From assembly GCF_027596085.1 (NCBI RefSeq), contig NC_072464.1, positions 12,032,124 through 12,096,123 of the forward strand: DNA of 64,000 nt. Reading direction: 5' to 3'. The stretch comes from Anoplopoma fimbria (Eukaryota; Chordata; Actinopteri; Perciformes; Anoplopomatidae). The notes beneath the pieces are model-generated. The model saw only the letters and a list, made by a program, of their open reading frames with translations. It was not told the origin of the DNA and ran no database searches. Positions 11,976 to 22,847 of the stretch are shown here, in pieces. The position numbers were made by a program, and so were the translations under genes. Each line of letters opens with the position of its first letter. Positions within the stretch are counted from its first letter, which is position 1.

Positions 11976-14900
11976 GTAAGAAATACTGCACACCCTCATT
12001 AAAATTACTTTATACGCCACAAAAGTTGTTACCTGTGTCCCTTAGTGAATTGTTATATATTGCTTTATGCCAAATCAATCAATCAATCATTAATTTTAAA
12101 ATAGTTTTTTTCTTTTTCCAACCTTTGTGCTCTTGAAACGTTTGAAATGTTTTGGGATTATTCAGAGTGCTCTTTAGGATGCAGGTTCCATCTAAGTAGC
12201 CTGTCCTATCAGAAACAGTTAAACCTGCAGGTCTACCAAGCTTACAGTGATAAAAACAGGACATGGGTCAGAGTTTGAGTTTTTAAAATGATCCCTATAA
12301 TTCATAGTTTTCTGCACTGAAATGTTTAATAATATACTGTACAGATGATGTCAAACCACAGAGCAAAACCTGCAATCACAAAGCTTTATCTTCCATCCCG
12401 AATAGCTCCAGTGTTTGTTTAACCATATTTAAAGAGCAACTTTTCCAAAAACATAGAGTAAAATACATTTCAGATGTTGGATTACAGCCAGTTTATTCTC
12501 TCGTTTGCTCAGTGGCCTTGAATGAGACCAAGGCTGCCTTAATCCAGTCTCACATATTCACTATCACCACACAATACAGCTTTGCCCCCAGGATTATGCT
12601 CATGTTGAGTCATCGTCTTATCTCCTTACTGTAGGCACTTTATACACAGCTTGTCTGGGCACAAGGCTTTATCTGTGCTCCGGTGGTCTGGCCTGGACCA
12701 AAGGCTTTAACAAAAATAACATTCCTTGTTCCTTCTAAAAGCAACAGTTATTGATTTGACCGGCATCAATTTTTCCGTCAAAATATTTAGATCAATATAT
12801 TTAGATCAATATATTTAGATTGACTAAATTGTGGACATTTTGGCAAATAAACAATAGAACAATTCTACACAAAAGAGATGTTGAATCCCTATTGTGGTGA
12901 GTAGGTGAGTGATTTTAAAATTTTAAAAGCCTTATATGAACTTGTTTTCAGAATTGCAGGATAACCTAGAATCACAGCCTGTTAAGAGGATGGAAATATG
13001 AGGTCAGCTAACAGTTGTTGCAGTCATGTGATGATGTTACATGAATCTTAATGTCTTTATGAATAGGCTTTTGTCTGAGGTGTCATCAAATATCTGTTCT
13101 TCTGGTATAATGTCAACCTTTATTTATTAAAAAGGACCAATATAAAAATGCTGCCCAAGTGGTGCTTTCCAAGCAAATGTTCTTTGCTCTTACTTTGCAG
13201 TTTTTTGGCTTGTCCAATGGCATTTTATAAACATGTTTAATTTCAGGTCAAAACAATTGCTGTCAAAGTTCTCTGCCCACTCATCAATTACTCCTAACAG
13301 AGTTAACTTCATTATACAGATTGTGCACATGCTTTGCTATTGTAACTAGTATCTCATGACTTCCCTTAAGCAGGTAAGAGTCCTGTTAATACACAAACGT
13401 TAGCTGTTTCCAGTGGTTAGCTCTCACGACTCAGACTTCTCATAAGCATACCCGTTCATCTCTTCATGCATCTCTTGCTACGTACAGGCAAGACAGAGTA
13501 GTCAATGGAGCTTCCTCGTCAAACTCAGTTTAAGCAAGCCCTCCATAGCTGTGGCAGAAGAACCTTTATGCCAGTTTAATACGCAAGGCATACTTCCATT
13601 TTTAAACTTACAAGCTACTGTAAACTAGAGAGTTGTATAACAATAAAACATCCAACATTAAAAGGGGGGTTAATACTCTCTTGGCACTGCATTTTCTCAG
13701 CTAAATCCAGACTAATGAAACCTACATGGATATTAACTGAAAATAATTAATATAAATCTCTTGGGAGAAATGCAAATGATATGAAATTAGCTAACTTGAT
13801 TTGAATATGAAGGGCAGGGGAAGCTAACCTCTGGTTAGGCTCATCCAGATGCTTGATTGACAGAAATGATATTGGTAGGCTCATTTAAAAGTCTAAAATG
13901 AGATAGTAATACTTAAGCTTAATGACCAGACTGTTGAAATATAAAGCAAATAAACCATTGGATTCCTATTGGACCATCATGGCCTTTACAGCACTGTTTG
14001 TTTATTCCATTTATATTGGCACATAATCTACATCCAAAGCTAACATTCAGTGTCAATATGGACAATATTGTGACCTTTATGTAGGTGAGAAGTTCAGTTG
14101 TGTAGGTTGTGATGGATAGATGTGTGTCAGATCTGACTTTCATGCTGGAGGAGGATTCTTGCATCTCAATAATTAAAGCCACTGTTTCAAAACAACAAGT
14201 ATATTTTTTCATGATAGAAAATAACATGATGATTTTAGAGAAATACTACGATCACCTTCCTGCAATCTTAAGTGTTCTCTATGCCGTTTCTATTTTCCCT
14301 GAATACAGGGCCGATGCTCAAGAGAAAACTGCAAGTATCTTCATCCACCTTCACACTTAAAAACCCAGTTAGAGATAAACGGGCGCAACAACCTCATCCA
14401 GCAGAAGACAGCAGCAGCCGTGCTTGCCCAACAGATGCAGCTTATGATGCCGGGACCCAGCCTGCAGCCTATGGTAAGGTCCTCATAGTCATCAGGGAGT
14501 AACTTCTACTTGTGTTATGGTGCTTGTCTCGCTTGTAATATGTTACATTTTCCCTCATAGCCGACATTTCATGTTACACAGGGACTGGGTACAAATACTG
14601 GTCTTGGTTATGGTTCATACATGACACCTTTAGGCCACGGAATGAGCCTCATCTCAACAGACAACCTCTCCAGCACCCCGGTCCTTGTTTCTGGGAACCC
14701 TTCTGTTACAGTCCAGAGCTCCTCCTCCTCCTCCTCTTCGTCTTCTTCTTCTTCTCCCTCACAGAAGCTGCAGCGTACAGACAAACTAGAGGTATTCATG
14801 CAACACAAGGAGGGATTTTAACCCTTAATTAGTAGTTATGTGTGTTGACAGCATCTGGCTACATGCTGAAATGCTGCATTCTTGTCACAGTTTTCTATAA

Positions 14901-17900
14901 TTGCTCCTCTCAGGTGTGCCGCGAGTTTCAGAGGGGAAACTGTGCAAGAGGGGAGACAGATTGCCGCTTTGCTCACCCCAGTGACAGCCCAATGATTGAC
15001 ACCACAGATAACACTGTCACTGTTTGCATGGACTACATCAAGAGCCGCTGCTCCAGGGAGAAGTGCAAGTATTTTCACCCGCCTGCACACTTGCAGGCCA
15101 AAATCAAATCCAGTCAACAGCAAGGCAATCACACAGTCGTGGCCGCCCAGGCCGCAGCTGCAGCCATGGTAAGACCAGACTTATTTATTTGGCCAATAAT
15201 ATGGGGGTTTTTGGTGTAATTGTGTTTGCCATGACATCACTGAATGTGGAGCACTACATATTTCTAAACTATTATTTGTAATGGCACAGTTCATTTAGTG
15301 GCATAGTATGCCGCCAAATTGTACCTGATGTATAATCATAAATTCGGAAATCTGCACTTTGTCTGTTTCTCTTCTGATAATTAAGAACATAGATTATAAG
15401 GAAGGATGAAATAAGATTAGATTAGTCAGTAAAATTCGGAGCTGTCCTGCACTTTGGTTTTTTTATGATGGAGCTGGGTTTTTTTTGCTGACATTTCAAG
15501 GCTAGTGCCTTTAAATAGGCCCAACGAAAATATGCACATTTTCTATGTTGGCACATGCACCAGGCACTTCATAGACAGAAAGTTGCCATATCGCAGTTAA
15601 CTGAGAAATGGCTTGTTAAACAGTGCTATACAGTATACAAAGTGCTATACATTATGAATAATTGTAATGGCAAAGCTTTCTAATAACTGCCTGCATGGAA
15701 AAGTGCACTAAAGATCAGAGTAATCTGTTATGTATTATGGACCAACCTGACAGTTTCCCCTTCATCATTTCAGTAATATCTTTAAACGTTTCCTGGATTG
15801 GTTTCAGTTTTAACATTATCTTAAAATAAAAAAGGTAATGCATTTTCAGGTCTCTCACTTGCCATTAGGCTTCAGTAAAATGTGCCTTCCTGCCCTTCAT
15901 AGACCATCTACGTCACATTTCATTAACATCATCTTTTATGGTTACTTACATTCACATAATGTTTTTGTTGCATGAAATTCAGATCGTATTTGAAACTCAC
16001 AGAGGGAATTATGGTGTACAGTACAAGTAGAGAAGGCATCTGCCATCCCATCATAAACCATAATGTGTTTGTAGTAAATAGAGCTCCGCATTCTGTGTGT
16101 TATAACATTGCATACATGGTTATTTCAACTCTTTATTTGTGATGTTGGTCATAAAACCAAATCATTTTTCATTTAACAATCAAAACATTCAGTGCTTGAT
16201 GTGCATTACATTGTTATCCCTTCCTGAAAATGTTGTAAAATCTGTGTATGTTTTCAAAATTACATAGTGTTTATATTGCACTGATTGCATCATGTAAGTG
16301 GTAGTGTTTTGATTACAATTAACAAATTCTGATTGAGTAATATTAATATTATTATTATTATTATTATACTGATCAATATACAGTATAAAAGTATACAAGA
16401 TTTTGCCCTGTCATTGTGAATCTGTGTTTCCAATGTTGATCTACTAATGAAGGAGTCTTTAGTTAGTGTGTCCTTTAATTGGTTATTTTGGTTACTGTGC
16501 ATGAATATTGTGTTTTATGTTGTATACTACATTCAGATTATTTTGTTTTTGTTTTCCCCTTCTCACCTATCCACAATGCTGTCCCCCATGACGCACCTCT
16601 GCTTGCTGTTACCTGTATGTTAAACGCTTGAATCCCATTGGCCCACTGCCATCATGTGCTCGCTGCCTGCTATTAAAAGACTCAGTCGACTGCCAAAGCA
16701 ATGAAGCGATCCCTCGAGGCAACTGTAGACCTGGTATTTTCACCTTTTGCTTTGGTTGTAGCTATTAATCGTACTGTGATAACTTTTCATTTTTTGTCAT
16801 TGTGATTTAAAGCTTCTTCAAATCTCATATAGTCTTTGTGTACACAGTCATCATCAGTAGCTTTAAATGCTTAATTTGATAGATTATTTAACATTTTTGG
16901 TTATTCCATTCATATTTGTATCCTAAAACATGCTTGATTTTTCCACTATGTGATAACAATCACCTTTATTGTGTAGTTGTGTTTGCCGTTTTTTCCATAT
17001 TTTTGTAAATGCATACTAAATATTAAGTGTAAATTTATTTAAAAGTAGATGAAGAGAGAGAAGAGAAAGTGTTGTTGTGTCATGTCTTCTCTTGTTTCCT
17101 TTCAGGCCTACCCTTACAGTCTACCCCTACCAAAGAGACCAGCTTATGAGAAGAGCAGCTGGGCCAACTCTCTCCTTAGCCCCAGTTTTTTGCACTACCA
17201 ACAGGCTCTGGCCAACACACAGCTGCAGCATCCCCATGCTGCATTTTACCCCACAGGTGAGCTCCTATGCTTAGTGTGGATCAAATTTAATACAGGAATT
17301 TAACACTCTTTTCTTGCTTTTAAATTTGATAAGTGTACTGCTCACAAATATCATTCACACTTTTATTGTGACTTGCTGTAAGGAAAAAACGATGTAGTAT
17401 TTACTTAATTGAACTTGCATCTTTGACTATGGGTCGCAATTTGTATGCTTACTACACTAACGATGTATTCATGTGGTCTCATGCCAGTGTGACCACATTG
17501 TTATGTGTCAGTCACGCTAAATGTAGTCTCTTTTTTGTTTTCTTAATCACACAGGTTCCGTCTTCTGCATGACTCCCGGTAACGGCATTGGTAGGTCCTT
17601 TCCTTATTAATTGTAAAGTATGTCTCATTATCAACGTAGAATATGAGGGAAGCTTTCATAGTGATCTGGAAATGTTGTTATTCACCATTAAAACCACATT
17701 TTAAAATAATCAGAGAGAATTATTTTATTTATTTTTTCTGTAAATATTTAGTTTTTTGTTGCATATTTGGGTTTTTGTTTTATATTCCACTCTTGTGGTA
17801 TATACTTTCTTTTGATATATCAAGAATAATTTCTCAAATATCATTTCAGCTGGCTAAACAGAATATAAAAAATTAAGCACATTGTTGGATTTTGTTTGTA

Positions 17901-19524
17901 GAATTACCACAAACCATGGATTAGGAAATTTGATCAGCATCCCTTATATTCACTTCAATGATTTTTATATCATGTTTTACATGATTAAAACTGCTCAAAT
18001 ATCTTTAAAAAAAACCTCTGTGATCATGTCTGATGGCGTTGCTGTAAATTCTATTTCTTTAGGGATGTCAAATCATGGACAGATTTCCTAATATTATCTC
18101 TTATCAGCTCTCCTTTTATGTTCTCCCCTGCTGTCTTGCTTTGCCGTGTGATCACATGCCATCTGCTGGTTCTAACCCAATGATGGCTTGCTGCTAATGT
18201 CATATTGTATTTGCCTGGCAAGAGAGAGAAAAAACATTGCTATGGTTACCATAATGCTCCACCTCCCTTCTCATTGCTTTCATGGTTCCCTTCCTGAAAA
18301 AGTCCCCATGATGTACAGTGCTACGCCTGCTACTGTCTCTGCAGCAACTGCTCCCGCCACAAGTGTCCCCTACGCAGCAACAGCGCCAGCACCAGCCAAT
18401 CAGGTTTGCTCCTTTTTAAAGCTTTCTTCTATAGATCCTTGAGCTCTGAGTACGTGCTTCATCTTTAAATCAGGGGAGCTGCTTCATCAATATTGCATTG
18501 CCCTGCTTGCATTGCTTGTCATTCAGCTTCATCTACCTGTAGACCATCAGTAGAACTACAGTAGTCTGCATTTCAACCCTTTCCCTGACGAGAGACATCC
18601 CTGACAGTGCACATATTTGTCTTGCATCTATTCTTTATTGCATGTTTTTGGCTTTGTTCCATGTCAGAGTCTGTTTCATTACTTAATATGCAGTTCAAAG
18701 AGGCTCTTTAAATACTTAAACACAGTATTAGCTTGGGTACTTGTCATACTGGTTGTACTTATTAATTCATATTTGAATTAATTGTACTATTATCATCTGT
18801 GAAAATATACGGTCCTGATTAGGGTTTAATTTGTAAGTGTAATGAGAGATTTTTCAGGACTGAAGATTTTAAACTGTGTGTCTTTTAATAATCTGATGCA
18901 TATTTGACTTTTGACAGATATGTATTATTTATACTTTGGAAGCTTCAGCTGCCCACGCTCAAACGTTTGTCGTTTTGATCAATGGATATTGTAGAGTAGT
19001 CTACGTAAAATATTTGATGCTCGAAAACAACATTCTTTACTTTGATAATCATCATCCCTTCTTAGTTCAAACATACATTTCATAAGTGTAGTATCATATT
19101 CACAAATATAAAACATCTTCACAGATGTGACTTTAACTTGCAGTGCAGTGGAGTTATCCAATGTTGTATAATGCTGTTTGTTTTTATTATTATTGTATAT
19201 AAAATCATGCATTAAATACTGGTGCAATATTTCAATTTTATGTATTGGTATATAAATACATGACATACATGGCAATAAAAAAATTCTTAAGATGGGGAAA
19301 TATTTTTAAAGAGCTTAGGGAAAATTCTATATCAAGAGTTTAGGCAGTTAAGGTTTTTGTTTCATTTCATTTTATCAATTTATACCCATCACAATGATGA
19401 TTCTTGATGAGCAATTTTGTCTGTATGTATGTATCAAAAACACATTTGGACCAAGTGTATTTCTATTGTATGCAACCACTAAATGTACTGTATTTCTCTC
19501 CTGAAACAGATCATCCTCAAGTAA
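11802..19524 (+). CDS. mbnl2: mbnl2, muscleblind-like splicing regulator 2 (complete, nine coding exons)
   Basis: The coding sequence joins 11802-11975, 14309-14473, 14561-14791, 14914-15168, 16680-16733, 17106-17256, 17555-17590, 18303-18403 and 19510-19524, giving 393 residues. Every junction is GT-AG and keeps frame. Muscleblind proteins bind YGCY motifs in RNA through paired CCCH zinc fingers and control alternative splicing, poly(A) choice and mRNA localisation. All four fingers are intact: C19/C27/C34/H38, C53/C61/C66/H70, C192/C200/C207/H211 and C228/C236/C241/H245. A 13-serine tract (166-178) sits in the linker between the finger pairs. The linker and C-terminus (PTGSV-CMTP, TVSAAT-PATSVP, end IILK) follow MBNL2 rather than MBNL1. 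The start was chosen for its context (G at -3, G at +4) and family N-terminus. Alternative exons of 54, 36 and 101 nt (95 nt in mammals) allow several isoforms. Confidence 0.96.
11976..14308 (+). other. mbnl2: mbnl2 intron (2.3 kb)
   Basis: Bounded by GTAAGA and a TACAG acceptor. A 14-bp unit (ATATTTAGATCAAT) occurs about three times in tandem at 12783-12824. No exon-like segment is seen otherwise. Confidence 0.85.
12783..12824 (+). repeat. 3 x 14-bp tandem repeat
   Basis: Two identical units ATATTTAGATCAAT are followed by a third diverged at its last bases. Confidence 0.9.
14309..14473 (+). CDS. mbnl2: mbnl2 coding exon 2 (rest of zinc finger 2)
   Basis: Codons 59-113, phase 0 at both ends, acceptor ATACAG and donor ATG|GTAAGG. 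It encodes [14 protein letters not shown], completing finger 2, then [18 protein letters not shown] and a Gln/Met-rich helix, all closely matching vertebrate MBNL. Confidence 0.96.
14561..14791 (+). CDS. mbnl2: mbnl2 coding exon 3 (inter-finger linker with polyserine)
   Basis: Codons 114-190, phase 0. Flanked by introns of only 87 and 122 nt. It encodes the Gly/Thr/Ser-rich linker that begins with PTF as in human MBNL2 and ends KLQRTDKLE just before finger 3. A run of 13 serines is coded at 14717-14755. Confidence 0.94.
14717..14755 (+). repeat. mbnl2: coding TCC/TCT microsatellite (Ser13)
   Basis: AGC, five TCC, then TCT/TCG/TCT codons give 13 consecutive serines. The mixed codons suggest an old slippage tract that has picked up synonymous changes. 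Confidence 0.95.
14914..15168 (+). CDS. mbnl2: mbnl2 coding exon 4 (zinc fingers 3 and 4)
   Basis: Codons 191-275, phase 0, acceptor CTCAG and donor ATG|GTAAGA. It holds fingers 3 (C192/C200/C207/H211) and 4 (C228/C236/C241/H245), [11 protein letters not shown] and the alanine-rich segment AAQAAAAAM. The usual ...YIKGRC... reads ...YIKSRC... here. Confidence 0.96.
15169..16679 (+). promoter_or_regulatory. mbnl2: mbnl2 intron with AG-free, YGCY-rich tract before the 54-nt exon
   Basis: From 16537 to 16677 there is no AG dinucleotide. The last upstream AG is at 16535-16536 and the next is the acceptor at 16678-16679, which follows a purine-rich TATTAAAAG. Nine YGCY words lie in this tract (starts 16577, 16600, 16604, 16625, 16647, 16657, 16661, 16664 and 16668), about four times chance. 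A branch-like TACTAC sits at about 16525-16530. This fits the distal branch point and MBNL autoregulation described for the matching exon of mammalian MBNL genes. The rest of the intron shows nothing else. Confidence 0.7.
16680..16733 (+). CDS. mbnl2: mbnl2 coding exon 5 (54-nt alternative exon)
   Basis: Eighteen codons (276-293), phase 0 on both sides, so skipping keeps the frame. It encodes [18 protein letters not shown]. The homologous 54-nt exon in mammals promotes nuclear localisation and is regulated by MBNL itself. The basic motif usually read KRP is KRS here (AAG CGA TCC). Donor CTG|GTATTT is weak, in keeping with alternative use. Confidence 0.9.
16734..17105 (+). other. mbnl2: mbnl2 intron (372 nt)
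   Basis: AT-rich intron ending in CTTTCAG. No further signals are seen. Confidence 0.85.
17106..17256 (+). CDS. mbnl2: mbnl2 coding exon 6
   Basis: Codons 294-343 plus one base, 151 nt. It encodes [11 protein letters not shown], keeping a KRP basic motif, then [21 protein letters not shown] as in other MBNL proteins. The exon ends ACA G|GTGAGC, phase 1. Confidence 0.93.
17555..17590 (+). CDS. mbnl2: mbnl2 coding exon 7 (36-nt alternative exon)
   Basis: A 36-nt micro-exon, phase 1 on both sides, with a long T-rich acceptor tract ending CACACAG and donor G|GTAGGT. It encodes [12 protein letters not shown], matching GSVLCMTPATSI of human MBNL2 in length and pattern. Skipping keeps the frame. 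Confidence 0.9.
17591..18302 (+). other. mbnl2: mbnl2 intron (712 nt)
   Basis: The last part carries several YGCY words (CTGCTGTCTTGCTTTGCC near 18128-18146 and TTGCTGCTAA near 18188). The acceptor is purine-rich (CTGAAAAAG), again typical of a regulated exon. Confidence 0.75.
18303..18403 (+). CDS. mbnl2: mbnl2 coding exon 8 (101 nt, homologue of the mammalian 95-nt alternative exon)
   Basis: It completes V356 and adds 33 codons: [20 protein letters not shown], then VPYAATA and ANQ. It is two codons longer than the 95-nt human exon. Its length is not a multiple of three (phase 1 in, phase 0 out), so including or skipping it changes the reading frame of the last exon. Confidence 0.92.
18404..19509 (+). 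other. mbnl2: mbnl2 last intron (1.1 kb)
   Basis: AT-rich intron with donor CAG|GTTTGC and acceptor CTGAAACAG. No additional exon is seen. Confidence 0.8.
19510..19524 (+). CDS. mbnl2: mbnl2 terminal exon, frame used when exon 8 is included (IILK stop)
   Basis: ATC ATC CTC AAG TAA follows the acceptor directly. The four residues and stop are the same as the end of the human MBNL2 isoform with the 95-nt exon (…ANQIILK), which confirms both the gene and the splice site. Confidence 0.93.
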   Translation: MILK

Positions 19525-19634
19525 CCATCAGAAACAGAAGTCTGTGCCGTGTTGCTGCTGTTAAAGACGCCAAACAACTGCTCTGTAAATATTCTGTTAA
19601 CACCACACACAACCTACAACAAGCTGCATGCTGA
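19510..19634 (+). CDS. mbnl2: mbnl2 terminal exon, alternative frame used when exon 8 is skipped
   Basis: If exon 7 joins directly to this exon, the carried-over G makes GAT the first codon and a 41-residue tail runs to TGA 19632-19634, beginning [13 protein letters not shown] and ending LQQAAC. From memory, the human MBNL2 isoform without the 95-nt exon has a 42-residue tail starting DNSEI and ending LPQTAC, with a similar spacing of Arg, Asn and Cys. The full alternative protein would be 396 residues. Confidence 0.75.
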
Positions 19635-20590
19635 TAACATCACTGATGAAAAAGTATTGTATTGTAGACAATACTTCAATCTAATAATAAATTACATAAC
19701 TCAATTACTAGGATTATACTGTGTTAGAAAAGTGTCACAGAAGATCATTGTATGCACGCGCCTTTGCACCCGCATTAACATGCATCCTCAGTAATGTGCA
19801 TAATATCCTGGTTTCTATTTCCTAAACCAATTCTGACAAGGTCAGAAGGGCATTTAGCCAGTTAATGAGTCAAAATACAATGTGTCTACAGTTCACATAT
19901 AGGAGCCTCATACATAAAAGTTACCTTTTCTGAACAAATCCAACCAGGACACACATGAAGATTAAACAAAAACAGGCAGAAGAGATACAGTAGTAACGCA
20001 TTAACGTTAACTGATATGGAAACAAATATAAATATTGTTTACTGACAGATTATAATTATGTAAATACTACAAGAGGAGGAGATGAGCAGGACAGATTTAA
20101 TCTGAAAACCATACATGTTAAGACCAGGTGAAAAGGAGTCCTATATCAGAGATTGTTAAAATTGTATCCTCAAGATTTTGAGCAACAACTTATATTTCCT
20201 TTCTTGAATGTCTAATGTAAACTATTATTTCCATTAATGATTGTTTATCTAGTGCCAGCTTTAATTATTTCAAACTCAATAGTAAAACACCACACAATAG
20301 TTTCCTTTAAATGTTCTTAGGTTAGTCCATCCGTCTTGTTTACCCTGTCAGCCTCAGAGAACAGGATCAGTGCTCCACCTCCTGGTGTGCCTTTGCATTG
20401 CATATACAGTATGTTTGCTCTGTCAAAATACTGTATAATCTATTTGCTGCAGATACATTTTCTTTAAGGAAGTGAGGCAACAAGGATTAAAACATTTAGA
20501 TTTCCTCCTCTTTATTACAAAAAAATAATTGGATTATCTGTCACAGTGATGGTTGACTTGTTGATGTATATGTAAATGGTTTTGACTTCT

Positions 20591-21265
20591 GGAGCCAGTT
20601 TCACAAAGATAGCCTTTGGGTTAGGTCAAACCAACAGTCGGATTCAGCTGTCTTAATTTATCTGTAGCAAAACGTTGCGTAGTTCTCGATTGTCTTCAGT
20701 AGGACTCAATTCTGATCGTGTAACCTCCTCAATCCGCTCAGCAGAAAATGCTTCAATTCAACAGTCACAAGGACATTTTACTGGGAAAATTCTGCAGTAT
20801 AAAAAACATCAAGTAGTATAAAATCTCAGCAAAGTGCAGACCTGTAGCACAGCTGAGATGTGGCTTCTTAATGTGGCAGGGCTCAGTACTTCTGCTAACT
20901 CGTCAGTCAAGCTCCATTAACTAAAGAAAAAGGACTGACAATATATTCAATGCTGCAAATATACAACAGGGTACTTTCTTCTCTAAAAACTCTTCCCCTT
21001 CTCAATACTCGCTTTGGAATTTGTTAGAAAACCATAAATTATGAGCCATGTTTTCCCCTTCTTTGGTAGTTTGGTGCCACTGGTCAGCAGGTGTCACTGA
21101 TTGTTATCATGGAATTATCATCCTGGCGGTAGGGTGGCTTACTCTTTAGGTTTAAAATAAGCCCATCTTGATTTTTGCGACTAGCTTCCATTAGACAAAA
21201 TTAGTGAAATAAGGCCTTGCCTCACATTATAGACCAGTCTCTAATATCTTTGTGAAACTGCCTCC
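20591..21265. mobile_element. non-autonomous TIR element (about 675 bp) inside the mbnl2 3'UTR
   Basis: The left end (20591-20611) and the reverse complement of the right end (21245-21265) match at 20 of 21 positions, sharing the core CAGTTTCACAAAGATA. There is no transposase frame inside. I know similar CAGTTTCACAAAG ends from dispersed fish repeats. No clear target-site duplication is visible, so the superfamily is not assigned. Confidence 0.65.
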
Positions 21266-22841
21266 TGCTTCAACTTGAGCATATAGGGAAGCCGTTTATA
21301 TTCAAACTAAGTTCCTGTAATCATATAAGGGATGAGTAGTGAGTGAACTGTTGGTCTTAATGTTACAATCAGTTGTCAGTACTGTAATATTTGAATGTTA
21401 TAAGTGCCTGAAGAATTGTGCAGATGAGGATATCCATGCATATTTAAAAGGCTTTGTGTGAAAAATCACCACGTTAAATCTACTCTACTTAAGTCACATT
21501 TAGAAAGAGATGTTTTGCAATGCTTTGTTAGTGCATTAGTCAATTAGTTTTTACTGATTCTCAAATATGTATGTGTGTACTATGTATGAGAGTTAATATC
21601 CATCTTAATTTCATAAGTTCCATTTTTAAGATTATAAGTGCTTCATGCACAGTAAAATACTTTATGTAGTAAAGTAGAATTTAAAGAGGTTGAGGATTAT
21701 TGAAGTTAAGTTGTGTTTGGTTGCCACTACATTATGCAATGACCCTACTTTGTAACGGATGTTAAAAACGGATGTAAATCACTCGTATATGTTACGTTCT
21801 CTTGAACACCTTTCAAGTAACTTTTAGTTCCCTGTTTTGCGATCAGCTTGTTCAAAAGTCAACCTTTCCTTTAATGTTTCCGATGTGTTTTCAAGTGACT
21901 GATATAAGTTTCTTCTTGTTTTATGAAACGTGTGTGTATGTGTACACTTTTGTGTGATTAACTCAGACAATCCACCAAGAGATATTTCATCTGTTCACTT
22001 TTTTTTTTTTTTGGGGGGGAAAAGTTTCACACATTATATTGGTTGGAATATAAGGAGTATACTTGCGTATTTTACTAGTTCAACATTAGAAAAGAACACT
22101 TTTAAAATGTAATCTCTTCTATTTTATGATGAATGTAATTTATTAAACTGACTTTAGCTCTGCTGGAGGTTCCTCAAAGGACCTCGGTCTGTTGTATTAG
22201 CCTATGATAAGCCGTCTTATGTCCAGGGATCTAATGTTGGAGCAAAGAGGATCTTCAAGCATTGCATCCCTGTCACTGCCTTGTCACCTGTGAGGGACAA
22301 CAAACCTTTGTCTGAGCAAGGCCATAGAATTGCTTTTTATGTACAAAAGTGCATTGTACAGGCCACATTTTACGGAAAGGAACTTTCATAATAGTGTGAT
22401 AATAGTTTGTCATTTAATTGTGTTGTTGAGGCAATCTGAAATTGCGGTGATTAAAACTATGTTTGTAGGGGATGAAATAGTTTTTCTTCCTCACAAAAAC
22501 ACATTAGATTGTACTGTCAGATATTTGACTTTATTATGCCATGGTGAAACACTGTAAGTGATCCAGTGCATGAGAATATATTTTGAAATGTGTATTTTGT
22601 GTTTTATATGGGTACCACTGCATGTTAACATCTTGCAGCAAACATATGATCCACCCTCAGAGAATCTGCAGTCATACGATCTGGAGTTTATGGTTCAGCA
22701 GCTGTTAGAACCTTAATTCTCTTTTCATAATATGATTGCTTTAAAAGTTTAGGTTATTATTAGATTCATGACATATTTTCCCTTATTTATTTTACCTGTG
22801 AAAAAAGGCATAGAACCGAATGTTTGTTTCACTTTTTGGCA

Positions 22842-22847
22842 AATAAA
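22842..22847 (+). terminator. mbnl2: candidate proximal mbnl2 poly(A) signal
   Basis: AATAAA followed within 40 nt by a moderately GU-containing stretch. Possible early cleavage site. Confidence 0.4.
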
